The notes: generated from the sequence alone by a model not told the origin. A stretch of DNA of 64,000 nucleotides from Novosphingobium sp. FKTRR1 (GCF_020404405.1 NZ_JAIZDA010000003.1:62001-126000), one strand, 5' to 3'; shown: positions 40,197 through 48,347, counted from the stretch's first letter. Numbers and translations: made by a program.

Positions 40197-41003
40197 TCAC
40201 GCCGTCCGCACCTTCGTCACCCAGCGGATCGCGTTTTCTACCAGTCGCCGGTAGTTTGGATCGGCGTAAGTCGATGGCCCGTCACCCGGTTGAAGATAGA
40301 CCAGACGGCTGTTCAGCGCCTGCTTGGTCCAGCCGATCAGGTTCGATCCGGCCGGATGGTCCCACCCTTCGCGGTCGTGCATCCGCCCCCGCACCGCCAG
40401 ATCGGCCGACCAGAAGTGGTCGCGGGTGAACGCTGCGGACGAGCGCAGAAGCGGGGTAACGTCGGCCTCAAACACTTGCGCCAGATACAACTCGTCGGTC
40501 AGCGTGAAGCGTTCGGGCAACCCGGCGGTCACCGGGTGATCGGCCAACACGGACACCTCGTGCGTCACGTCGTGGGCATAACCGCTGTCGAGCACGGGTG
40601 CCCCGCGCACCTCGCCGGGGTGGTAGAGGAATTGCCCGCCCAGCCAGTCGTGATATTCGCGCCATGTCGGCCAACCGGCCAGCGCATGGTGGAGCGCGAC
40701 CACACCGGTCCCCTGTTCCAAAAGGGCGCGGAAACCTTCGCGCAACGCCGGGTCGGGCTCGCGATAGTGGGGCGCGCCTTCGGGTGCTTCGAAATCGAGC
40801 CCGGGCATGTCGTACAGCACCAGCGCATCGAAGCCGCGCATCCCGTCGGGGTTCATCAACCGTGCAGCGGCGGGCTGGTCGACCATGGTTGCGGCGATCC
40901 CGTCCATCTGCTGGAACACTGCGTCGAACGCGGTCCGGTCGAACGGGTGGCCGCGCACGGCGACCAGCACTTGCAGGGCTGCGCGGTGGCGAATGATCGG
41001 CAT
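40197..41003 (-). CDS. ThuA-like protein (2)
   Basis: A 268-residue ThuA-fold protein distinct from the copy at 13.96 kb. It has V-L-V-A-V-R-G-H-P-F near the N-terminus, L-V-L-Y-D-M-P-G-L, G-V-V-A-L-H-H-A-L-A-G-W and F-T-L-T-D-E-L-Y-L. The gene starts 1 bp before the MDR (2) stop, within the operon SnoaL-MDR-ThuA. ThuA proteins occur repeatedly in terpenoid and steroid catabolic clusters; the reaction is unproven. The repeat of this association here makes a pathway role likely. Confidence 0.78.
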   Translation of the reverse strand: MPIIRHRAALQVLVAVRGHPFDRTAFDAVFQQMDGIAATMVDQPAAARLMNPDGMRGFDALVLYDMPGLDFEAPEGAPHYREPDPALREGFRALLEQGTGVVALHHALAGWPTWREYHDWLGGQFLYHPGEVRGAPVLDSGYAHDVTHEVSVLADHPVTAGLPERFTLTDELYLAQVFEADVTPLLRSSAAFTRDHFWSADLAVRGRMHDREGWDHPAGSNLIGWTKQALNSRLVYLQPGDGPSTYADPNYRRLVENAIRWVTKVRTA

Positions 41004-41004
41004 G

Positions 41005-42018
41005 TCAGGACACCTTCACGATGACTTTGCCGATCGCGCCGCCGCTCAACATCCGGGCATAGGCGGTCAGCACGTTTTCAAGCCCAGCGGTTTCGTCAAA
41101 GCGCAATTGCAGGCGGCCCTCGTCCAGCCAACGGCGCAGCGTCGGCAGGAACTCGGCTCCGCGATGGAGGAAGTCCGGGATGAAGAAGCCCTCGATGCGC
41201 AAGCGCCGCATCAGTACCTGATCGAAGCGCGCCGGGCCGGGCAGGGGGGTGTCGCTGTCATAGGCGGCAACCATGCCGCATACCGCGACGCGTCCGTAAT
41301 GCGCCATGTTGGGCAGCACCGCATCGAGCAGCGGGCCGCCGACATTGTCGAAATAGGCGTTCAACCCGCCCGGCACTTCACCCGCCAGCCGCGCCGCCAC
41401 GTCATCGGCCTTGTAGTCGATGGCGATATCGACGCCGAGGTCATCGGTCAGGTAGCGACACTTCGCCGCACCCCCGGCAATGCCGACGACCTTTGCGCCC
41501 AGATTGCGCGCCACCTGACAGGCAAGGCTTCCGGTCGCGCCGGCCGCGGCTGAAACCGCGATCCATTCGCCCGGCTGGACGCGCGCCACTTCCTGCACGC
41601 CGACCAGCGCGGTCCACGCGTTCATGCCCAGCGCGCCGAAATGTTCGCGCAAGTCGGCCAGCGCCGGATCGACTGCTTCGAGTCCGGCCAGCGCGGGCGT
41701 GACCACGCTGAAGTCGGCCCACTGTCCGAAGCCGCGCACCAGCGTGCCGTCGGTAAACGCCGGATCACGGCTTTCGCAGACGGTGCCCAGTACCAGACCG
41801 TTCATGCGTGCGCCCAGCGGCAGCGGCGGCTGGTAGCCGTCGGTGCGCGGGCTCATCCACATCCGCGTACCAGCGTCCATGCTGAGCCAGCGCGTGGCGA
41901 TGCGGACTTGCCCTTGTTCAAGTGGCTGCACGGCCTCCTCGCGCAGCGAAAGCGCGCTAGCGAAGTCGGATCCCTGTGGCCGTGCGTCGAGTTGCCAGAA
42001 GCGGTTAGCGACGGACAT
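41005..42018 (-). CDS. Zinc-independent MDR oxidoreductase (2)
   Basis: A 337-residue NADP-dependent reductase of the same branch as the copies at 35.8 and 44.2 kb. The nucleotide-binding loop is S-A-A-A-G-A-T-G-S-L-A, followed by V-V-G-I-A-G-G-A-A-K-C-R and Y-F-D-N-V-G-G. ATG at 42018 is preferred; a GTG at 42033 would overlap the SnoaL stop. It is 7 bp downstream of SnoaL (2) and 1 bp before ThuA (2), all in one operon. It should reduce a conjugated ketone or lactone intermediate. Confidence 0.9.
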   Translation of the reverse strand: MSVANRFWQLDARPQGSDFASALSLREEAVQPLEQGQVRIATRWLSMDAGTRMWMSPRTDGYQPPLPLGARMNGLVLGTVCESRDPAFTDGTLVRGFGQWADFSVVTPALAGLEAVDPALADLREHFGALGMNAWTALVGVQEVARVQPGEWIAVSAAAGATGSLACQVARNLGAKVVGIAGGAAKCRYLTDDLGVDIAIDYKADDVAARLAGEVPGGLNAYFDNVGGPLLDAVLPNMAHYGRVAVCGMVAAYDSDTPLPGPARFDQVLMRRLRIEGFFIPDFLHRGAEFLPTLRRWLDEGRLQLRFDETAGLENVLTAYARMLSGGAIGKVIVKVS

Positions 42019-42025
42019 CGCGCGA

Positions 42026-42454
42026 TCAGGCACCCTTGGGCTGGATCTGGCGGTGGATGTTGCGGAAACTGCGCGAGCGGAACAGCCAGCGGCCGTCGAT
42101 CTTCACCAGAGTATCGTCGTACTGGCCCCGGTCGCGGTGGGTCTGGCCGTTCTGGTCATAGACTTCGGCGGTATAGCTGCGCACCACGGCGGTATCGCCG
42201 GTTACCTCGATCGCGCCGGGCCATGCCTCGAACATGATGCCGGGATAGCCCTTCATCGCCTCGACCCACATCGCGCGGATCGCTGGACGGCCATGGGTTG
42301 TGCCAAGCTCCGGGTAATCGGGCAGCGACCATTCGGCATCTTCTGCCCAGGTCGCGATCCAGGCATCGGCGTCGAGGCGGGTCACCGCATCGGCATAGGT
42401 TTCCAGCAATTCGCGTATGGCAAGCCGGTCTTCGGCGGGGCCGGTGAAGGACAT
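42026..42454 (-). CDS. SnoaL-like / NTF2-fold protein (2)
   Basis: A 142-residue NTF2-like protein opening E-D-R-L-A-I-R-E-L-L-E-T-Y-A-D-A-V, the same signature as SnoaL (1). W-A-E-D-A-E-W and D-G-R-W-L-F-R are typical of SnoaL_4 proteins, some of which are ketosteroid-isomerase-like enzymes or oxygenase small subunits. First gene of the operon that continues to MDR (2) and ThuA (2). Lux box F lies 58 bp upstream. Confidence 0.78.
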   Translation of the reverse strand: MSFTGPAEDRLAIRELLETYADAVTRLDADAWIATWAEDAEWSLPDYPELGTTHGRPAIRAMWVEAMKGYPGIMFEAWPGAIEVTGDTAVVRSYTAEVYDQNGQTHRDRGQYDDTLVKIDGRWLFRSRSFRNIHRQIQPKGA

Positions 42455-42511
42455 GGCGCAACTCTCCCGTTTGATTTGCGACAGAGCCTAACCCGCCAAG
42501 CCCGGCTGCGA

Positions 42512-42531
42512 ACCTGTGGGATTGATGAGGC
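42512..42531. promoter_or_regulatory. Candidate lux box F, upstream of the SnoaL-MDR-ThuA operon
   Basis: ACCTGTGGGATTGATGAGGC has the full ACCTGT left arm and the AGG right arm at the lux-box spacing (CT-N12-AG). The inner positions are not symmetric. It fits between the Rieske ferredoxin stop and the SnoaL (2) start, where a promoter for the latter operon is expected. Confidence 0.4.
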
Positions 42532-42533
42532 CC

Positions 42534-42887
42534 CTATCCGGTGATGACCGGCGTTTCATCCATGCCGGGCGGATTGTCAGGGACGCAGACCTCAATCGTC
42601 CCGTCACTCACCCGCAAGCCGAAGCTGCGCAGATCGCGGTAGGCGCCGCCGATGCACTTGCCGCCCGCCATCTCGAAGCGCGCACCGTGCAGCGGGCACA
42701 TCACCGCACCGCGCCGGATGCGCCCGGCCGAAAGCAACGCGGCCTGATGGGTGCAGCGATCGTTTACCGCGAACAGGCCGTCGTCGGTCTTGGCCACAAG
42801 CACGTGCCAGCCAGCCACTTTGGTGGCCAGCTTGCCGTCACTCGGGAACTCTGCTTCGGGGATCAGGGCGTGCCAGCTATCGCTCAA
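42534..42887 (-). CDS. Rieske [2Fe-2S] ferredoxin-type protein
   Basis: A 117-residue protein with a single Rieske domain: C-x-H in R-C-T-H-Q and C-x2-H in C-P-L-H-G. It is of the NirD/biphenyl-dioxygenase ferredoxin size. The start is probably TTG at 42887 with an AGGA ribosome binding site. It could donate electrons to the three Rieske oxygenases, which have no other visible redox partner in the window. It is the last gene of the operon MDR-SDR-VOC-ferredoxin. Which oxygenase it serves is inference. Confidence 0.85.
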   Translation of the reverse strand: MSDSWHALIPEAEFPSDGKLATKVAGWHVLVAKTDDGLFAVNDRCTHQAALLSAGRIRRGAVMCPLHGARFEMAGGKCIGGAYRDLRSFGLRVSDGTIEVCVPDNPPGMDETPVITG

Positions 42888-42900
42888 CGGGTCTGTTCCT

Positions 42901-43443
42901 TCAGGTCATCGCGATGGTGGTGATCAGGTCTTGCCCTTTGGCAAAGCCGTTGCGCGCGGCGTCTGCCACCATCGCATAGAAATCGGTCAGCACCGCAACC
43001 GGCGCGTAAAGCTCGGTCATGTGGCCCAGCGTAGCGCTGGTATCGGCAAAGGCAAAGACGAAGCCGTCATTCATCTGCGCCCGCAGTGCGCAAGGTGCGC
43101 CCATCGCGGCAAATTCGGCCAGCGCCGTGTCGACATCGTCGACGAACACCGCGACATGATGCAGGCCAAAGCGGCCAGAGCCTTCGGGATAGAGGTCGTG
43201 AAAGGGGGAGGGGCCGGGATTGTTCTGTGCCACGAACTCGATCATCACGTCGCCCCACTGGCCATAGGCCGACGTGTGGTCAAGCACGCGTTCGGTGCCG
43301 CGATGAACGGCGCGGGCGAGCGGAATGTTGTCGGCAACGAAATAGGGCCCCGACCCGAACGCCGCATGGTGCGCGCGGGCGGCTTCGCGCACGTCGGCAC
43401 AGAAATAGGCGACCTGACGGATCGGACGGGCAGTCGCGGACAT
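42901..43443 (-). CDS. VOC-family protein (3)
   Basis: A 180-residue vicinal-oxygen-chelate protein resembling the copy at 4.7 kb: opening I-R-Q-V-A-Y-F-C-A-D-V, W-G-D-V-M-I-E-F-V in the first module, L-H-H-V-A-V-F-V-D-D in the second and a late M-T-E-L-Y. The ATG overlaps the SDR (10) stop by 1 bp (TGATG). The copies near the P450 and in this operon are probably paralogues acting on related intermediates. Reaction unknown. Confidence 0.78.
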   Translation of the reverse strand: MSATARPIRQVAYFCADVREAARAHHAAFGSGPYFVADNIPLARAVHRGTERVLDHTSAYGQWGDVMIEFVAQNNPGPSPFHDLYPEGSGRFGLHHVAVFVDDVDTALAEFAAMGAPCALRAQMNDGFVFAFADTSATLGHMTELYAPVAVLTDFYAMVADAARNGFAKGQDLITTIAMT

Positions 43444-44186
43444 CAGATCGATGCGCCGCCATCGATGCGGAACTCGGCCCCGGTGGCAAAGGCCGAATCG
43501 TCGCTGGCGAGATAGAGCGCGATTGCGGCGATCTCTTCGGGACGGCCCAGCCGCTTGACCGGGTGTACATCGACAAAGCTTTGATACAGCGCGGCAGGAT
43601 CGTCGGACTGGGCAAGCACTTTGTCGATGATCGGGGTGTGGATCGCGCCCGGATGGATCGAGTTGCAGCGGATGGCATAGCCGCGTTCGGCAAAGTGCAG
43701 CGCGCAGGATTTCGTCATCAGCGTGACCGCCGCCTTGGCCGCGTTGTAGGCCACCAGATTGGCCGACGCGCGCACGCCCGACAGCGAGGACATGTTGATG
43801 ATCGATCCGCCATGCGCCTTCATCAGCGGGATCGCCGCCTGCGTGCCAAGGAACACCCCCATCACGTCGACGTCGAACTCATGACGGAACTGTTCGGGGG
43901 TGACCTCCTCGATCGAGCCCAGCGTGGTGATTCCGGCATTGTTGACCAACACATCAAGCTGCTCGATGCCGCCAAGCGCCGCCTGCCAGCTTGCGGGTTG
44001 CGACACGTCAAGCGGGACGAACCGCGCCGCGCCGCCCAGCGATGCCGCCATGGCCGCGCCTTGGGTGGCATCAAGGTCGGCGATGATCACCTCAGCCCCT
44101 TCGGCGGCAAAGACCTCGGCGATGGCCGCGCCAAGTCCCGATGCGCCGCCGGTGATCAGCGCGGTCTTTCCAGTCAGTCGGCCCAT
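43443..44186 (-). CDS. SDR-family dehydrogenase (10)
   Basis: A 247-residue classical SDR with T-G-G-A-S-G-L-G near residue 12, N-N-A-G, the S-S-L-S-G Ser and Y-N-A-A-K, ending I-D-G-G-A-S-I. It is 21 bp after the MDR (3) stop and overlaps the VOC (3) start by 1 bp, so it is translationally coupled. A secondary-alcohol dehydrogenase role in the cluster is inferred from motifs and context. Confidence 0.9.
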   Translation of the reverse strand: MGRLTGKTALITGGASGLGAAIAEVFAAEGAEVIIADLDATQGAAMAASLGGAARFVPLDVSQPASWQAALGGIEQLDVLVNNAGITTLGSIEEVTPEQFRHEFDVDVMGVFLGTQAAIPLMKAHGGSIINMSSLSGVRASANLVAYNAAKAAVTLMTKSCALHFAERGYAIRCNSIHPGAIHTPIIDKVLAQSDDPAALYQSFVDVHPVKRLGRPEEIAAIALYLASDDSAFATGAEFRIDGGASI

Positions 44187-44207
44187 TGCTCTGCCCTTTG
44201 CGTTCGT

Positions 44208-45215
44208 TCAGATCATCACCAGCGTCTTGCCGGTGGTGCGCCCGCTCATCAGGTCGATGAAGGCTTCGGGCAGCGTGGCAAAGCCCGAGCGCACGTTTTC
44301 GAGCGGGCGCAGCGCGCCGCTGGCGAACAGCGCGTCAAGCTCGGTCTGCGCCTGCTCCAGCACGTCCATGTGGTCGTAAGTGATGAAGCCGCGCATCGTC
44401 AGCCGGTTGACCACCACCTGCCACAGGTTCTTGAGGCCCGGCGGGTTGTCGGCATCGTTGTACTGGCTGACCATGCCGCACACCGGAATGCGTCCGTGCA
44501 ACCGCATCAACGGCAGCAATGCATCGAGCGTCTCACCGCCGACATTGTCGAAATAGACGTCGATACCATCTGGCGCAGCGGCGCGAACGGCGGCGGCAAG
44601 TTCCGGCCGCGCGCGATAGTCGATGGCAACATCGGCGCCCAGATCGCGTACGACTTGCGCTTTTTGCGGGCCGCCCGCCAGTCCGATCACGCGGCAGCCG
44701 CGCGCCTTGGCCAGTTGCACCACGGTGCTGCCGGTCGCCCCGGCCGCAGCGCTGACCACCACCGTCTCACCCGACTTGGCCTGTCCGATCGTGACAAGCC
44801 CGACCCACGCGGTCAGGCCGACCGGCCCCAGTGCACCCATGTAGTGCTGCAACGGCACGCCGGGGGCGGCATCGACCCGTTCAAGCCCCAGCGCGTCGCC
44901 GCGAATCACATAGTATTCCGACCACGTGGCAAAGGCGCGCAGCAGCGTGCCCACCGGCCAGGCCGGATCGTTCGATTCGACCACTTCGCCCAGCGACATG
45001 CCGTTGATCGGCGCGCCGATGGCGACTGGCGGAAGGTAGCTTGGCCGGTCGTCAAGAAAGCCCCGGATCGCCGGATCGCACGATCCCACGCGCATCCGCA
45101 CCAGGATTTCTCCCGGTCCGATCTGCGGCATGGCGCCATGCACCAAGGCGAAGTCATCAGGCACCGGCACGCCTTGCGGGCGGCGGGTGAGCACGATCTG
45201 GCTTATGTCTCCCAT
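44208..45215 (-). CDS. Zinc-independent MDR oxidoreductase (3)
   Basis: A 335-residue NADP-dependent reductase with S-A-A-A-G-A-T-G-S-T-V-V-Q in the nucleotide-binding loop, Y-F-D-N-V-G-G and V-C-G-M-V-S-Q-Y-N. The ATG at 45215 is preferred; the upstream ATG at 45236 would add seven residues. It heads the operon MDR-SDR-VOC-Rieske ferredoxin, transcribed divergently from the SnoaL (3) gene. With the paralogues at 35.8 and 41.0 kb it makes a set of three enone reductases. Confidence 0.9.
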   Translation of the reverse strand: MGDISQIVLTRRPQGVPVPDDFALVHGAMPQIGPGEILVRMRVGSCDPAIRGFLDDRPSYLPPVAIGAPINGMSLGEVVESNDPAWPVGTLLRAFATWSEYYVIRGDALGLERVDAAPGVPLQHYMGALGPVGLTAWVGLVTIGQAKSGETVVVSAAAGATGSTVVQLAKARGCRVIGLAGGPQKAQVVRDLGADVAIDYRARPELAAAVRAAAPDGIDVYFDNVGGETLDALLPLMRLHGRIPVCGMVSQYNDADNPPGLKNLWQVVVNRLTMRGFITYDHMDVLEQAQTELDALFASGALRPLENVRSGFATLPEAFIDLMSGRTTGKTLVMI

Positions 45216-45329
45216 GACGCGCAGTACTAACCGCATTGCCGTACGCCGGTCGCTCTCCATTTCGCTAGGTAGGCCTTGGCTGTGCGGTGGGAGAGAGTGG
45301 CGCAAACCGAACGAGAGAGGAATCGCCGC

Positions 45330-45737
45330 ATGACCCCTGATGAGATGATCCGCGCCGTTGACGACCTCTATGGCGCGACCGGCGTTGGCGACTGGGATCG
45401 GGCGGCCGCGATGCTCACCGATGATTTTTTCATCACCGAGGCTGATCCCCTGCCCATGGCCGGGATATATCGCGGCAAGAGCGCGCTGCGCGACCTGTTC
45501 ATCAAGGTGATGGGGATGATGGACGTAGCCGGGCTTGACCGGGTGGAAACCACGGCGGGCAAGGATCATGCGATCACGATCCTGTCCTTCCGCTTCGCCG
45601 ACCCGGCGCTTGCGCCTGCGCACCTGCTCGAACTGTTCCACTTTCGCGACGGGTTGATCAGCGAGATCAGGCCGTACTATTTCGATCCGGCCACGGTTGT
45701 GGCTGCTTGCGCCGCCAAGCAGGCGGCCACTGCCTGA
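45330..45737 (+). CDS. SnoaL-like / NTF2-fold protein (3)
   Basis: A 135-residue NTF2-fold protein: D-D-L-Y-G-A-T-G-V-G-D-W-D-R-A-A-A-M-L-T-D-D-F-like N-terminal helix, Y-R-G-K-S-A-L-R-D-L-F and E-L-F-H-F-R-D-G-L-I-S-E-I-R near the end. This ketosteroid-isomerase/SnoaL pattern is somewhat different from copies 1 and 2. GAGAGAGG precedes the ATG. It is divergent from MDR (3) and followed by the GGDEF-EAL gene, with a 170-bp gap, so the catabolic block probably ends here. Confidence 0.75.
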   Translation: MTPDEMIRAVDDLYGATGVGDWDRAAAMLTDDFFITEADPLPMAGIYRGKSALRDLFIKVMGMMDVAGLDRVETTAGKDHAITILSFRFADPALAPAHLLELFHFRDGLISEIRPYYFDPATVVAACAAKQAATA

Positions 45738-45904
45738 TCATCGCGCGCTGAATTCCGCGCCAAGACACTTGTCCAATACTGGCCAGTGAAAGCGAACGCC
45801 GCGTCGAGCGCAAGCGTTTGCTCTGGCGCGCTTTCTGCTGCTGAAATGGTAAATATCGGGATTGAAGGCGTTTTTTCTGCCAAGACCCCGCCAATCTGGT
45901 TGCA

Positions 45905-48307
45905 TTGATTACCTTTGCGCAAGGTTTGGCCCTTACGCTTTGGATCGTGCAATTGAACCGTTCACCTGGCACCAGTTTGCCGCGGCATTTTCCCGCTTTG
46001 GCCGTGCTTGGCCTGATCGAGCCCGACAGCGGCGACTGGGGCTATCTGCGGGGACTGCAATACGGCAGCGTTGCGCGGCGTATCGGCGTTCGCATGATCG
46101 GCAATCTGGCTTGCATGGCGTTGGTCGGCATGAGCCTGATTGGCGTGGTGGACCCGCTGCAATTTGCAGTATGGGCGCTGACGATGGTCAGCGTGCTAAT
46201 CTATGGTGCGCGCCATGACCGCAGCCTGAGCGATGCCGACCGGCGGGTTCTGGATCGCTTCGAAATGGTGCACCAGGCTATCCCAGCGGGGTTGATGGCC
46301 TTGCTTTGGGCGGTGGCCTTGTGCGGCTTTGCCCCGCAGGGCGGGCCTCAGGTCCAGTTGCAGGTCTGGAGCATCGTGGCCATCGTGCTGGTCGGAACCG
46401 CAGCCGTCTATGCGATCGTGCCGCTTGGCACCGTACTTTTCAGCGCCATTCTGGGGGCTGCCGGGATGATCGGGTTCGCCATCAACGGGATGGGAATGGC
46501 CGCCGTGATCGCCGGTGCTTTCGCGGTGGTCGTGTGCGTCGGCATCCTGCAGTCGGCGCGCGTCATTCTGGCGGGCAAAGTGGCTGAGGCCGGCCTTGCC
46601 GAAAAGAGCGAAGTCGTCTCGCTGTTGCTGCGCGAACATCAGGAAGGCGATGCCGACTGGCTATGGCAGGTCGATGCCGGTCGCCGGGTGCGCACCGCAA
46701 GCCCGCGCTTTGCCTATGCTCTGGGCGAGGATGTCAACGATATCGAGGGCAAGCCGCTGATCCAGTTGATCGCCGGAGACAGTTGGGAAAGCGGGCATTT
46801 CCATTCCTCGCTGCACGATCTTGCCGAACGCATGAAGCGCCGTGAAAGCTTTTCGGGCTTGCTGGTGCGGGTCAACTTGCGCGGACAAGTCCGCTGGTGG
46901 GAACTTGCCGCATCGCCGATTCTTGATGACAGCGGGGCTTTCACCGGGTTTCGCGGGGTCGGCTCAGACGTTACAGAACAGCGCGAAAGCTCTGAAAAAA
47001 TCGCGTTTCTGGCGCACTATGACACCCTTACCGGTTTGCCCAACCGCGCGCTGTTGACGCACACGCTGGGCGAATCGATGCGCGGCATCGAACAGCGCCG
47101 CAATCATTGCGCGTTCCTGATGATTGATCTGGACCGGTTCAAGGCGGTCAACGACACGTTGGGCCATCAGGTCGGCGATCGCCTGCTGGCGCGTGTGTCG
47201 GAGCGGCTCAAGACACTGATGACGCGCAACGAACTGTGCGGCCGGCTGGGGGGTGACGAGTTTGCCATCGTGATCCGCGATGGCGCCGACGCTGATCGGG
47301 TGGAACAGGTGGCGCAAGCCGTCATCGCTTCGCTGTCACAACCCTACCAGGTCGACAACCACGAGCTTTATGTCGGCGCCAGCGTCGGTTCGGCGATCGG
47401 ACCGCGCGATGGTTCGACCGTGGAAACCTTGATGCGCAATGCCGATCTGGCGCTTTACCGTGCCAAAGACGAAGGTGGTTCGGCGCATTGCACCTATGAA
47501 CCCGCGCTCCATGCCCATGCTGAAGAGCGTCGGCGGCTGGAATTCTCGTTGCGCCACGCGATCGAGCGCGGCGAAATGAGCCTTGTGTTCCAGCCCGTGG
47601 TCGATGCCGCCAGCGAAGTGGTACTGGGATTTGAGGCTTTGCTGCGCTGGGACAGTGCCGACCATGGTACCGTCAGCCCGGTCAAGTTCATCCCGGTGGC
47701 CGAAGAAACCCGGCTGATCGTCCCGATCGGCGAATGGGTACTGCGCAACGCTTGTCAGGAAGCGGCCAACTGGCCCCCGCATGTCAAGCTTGCAATCAAC
47801 GTTTCGGGTGAGCAGTTGCTCGACAGCCACTTTGCCGAGACGGTGGTCCATGCGCTGGCGCAAAGCGGTCTGGCACCGCACCGGCTGGAGATCGAAGTTA
47901 CCGAAAGCGTGTTCGTGCGTGATGGCACGACCGCCCAGCACACGCTCAACCAGATCATGGCGCTGGGCTGTGCGGTGGCGCTCGATGATTTCGGTACCGG
48001 CTATTCATCGCTCGGCTATCTGCGCACGATGCGCTTTTCGACGATCAAGATCGACCGCAGCTTCGTGCAGGGCGCCGCGCGCGGCACCGCTGAAAGCCTT
48101 GCGATCGTGCGCGCCGTCGTCGCCATGGCCGAGAGCCTGGAAATGGCAACCACTGCCGAAGGGGTTGAGACGGTCGAGGAATTCGCGGCAGTGCGGCGTT
48201 TGGGCTGCCGCAAGGTGCAGGGCTATCTGTTCGGCCGTCCGATGCTGGCGACCGAAGCGCGCCGGGTGATGCAGATGACCGACGCACCGCGGGGCCGGGT
48301 AGCCTGA
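45905..48307 (+). CDS. Membrane GGDEF-EAL (c-di-GMP) protein with PAS domain
   Basis: About 800 residues. The N-terminus (to about 225) has roughly six membrane segments, then a PAS domain (about 245-360), a GGDEF domain (G-G-D-E-F at 449-453) and an EAL domain (E-A-L at 577-579, with N632, E664, D694-D695, K715 and E752). The GGDEF motif is intact, but the R-x-x-D inhibitory I-site is replaced (T-R-N-E at 440-443). Both activities are possible: diguanylate cyclase and phosphodiesterase. The start is uncertain (TTG at 45905, no clear ribosome binding site). It is a stand-alone gene before the convergent purQ. Confidence 0.88.
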   Translation: MITFAQGLALTLWIVQLNRSPGTSLPRHFPALAVLGLIEPDSGDWGYLRGLQYGSVARRIGVRMIGNLACMALVGMSLIGVVDPLQFAVWALTMVSVLIYGARHDRSLSDADRRVLDRFEMVHQAIPAGLMALLWAVALCGFAPQGGPQVQLQVWSIVAIVLVGTAAVYAIVPLGTVLFSAILGAAGMIGFAINGMGMAAVIAGAFAVVVCVGILQSARVILAGKVAEAGLAEKSEVVSLLLREHQEGDADWLWQVDAGRRVRTASPRFAYALGEDVNDIEGKPLIQLIAGDSWESGHFHSSLHDLAERMKRRESFSGLLVRVNLRGQVRWWELAASPILDDSGAFTGFRGVGSDVTEQRESSEKIAFLAHYDTLTGLPNRALLTHTLGESMRGIEQRRNHCAFLMIDLDRFKAVNDTLGHQVGDRLLARVSERLKTLMTRNELCGRLGGDEFAIVIRDGADADRVEQVAQAVIASLSQPYQVDNHELYVGASVGSAIGPRDGSTVETLMRNADLALYRAKDEGGSAHCTYEPALHAHAEERRRLEFSLRHAIERGEMSLVFQPVVDAASEVVLGFEALLRWDSADHGTVSPVKFIPVAEETRLIVPIGEWVLRNACQEAANWPPHVKLAINVSGEQLLDSHFAETVVHALAQSGLAPHRLEIEVTESVFVRDGTTAQHTLNQIMALGCAVALDDFGTGYSSLGYLRTMRFSTIKIDRSFVQGAARGTAESLAIVRAVVAMAESLEMATTAEGVETVEEFAAVRRLGCRKVQGYLFGRPMLATEARRVMQMTDAPRGRVA

Positions 48308-48308
48308 A

Positions 48309-48339
48309 CGCGGTTCGCGACGCTTACGTCGTGACCGCG
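48309..48339. terminator. Imperfect hairpin between convergent GGDEF-EAL and purQ
   Basis: CGCGGT (48309-48314) pairs with ACCGCG (48334-48339), and an inner CGACG/CGTCG stem closes on a CTTA loop. A bidirectional terminator is likely from position, but the T-runs are poor. Confidence 0.45.
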
Positions 48340-48347
48340 CGATTGCC

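Noticed and set aside
43086-45230. Plus-strand 714-codon frame opposite VOC, SDR and MDR genes
   Set aside because: Antisense to three genes with clear motifs and operon structure; composition is non-protein-like.
45251-45270. Minus-strand ACCT-N12-AG element before MDR (3)
   Set aside because: Only ACCT and AG agree; the inner G-T/A-C positions differ and there is no dyad symmetry, so it is too weak to count.
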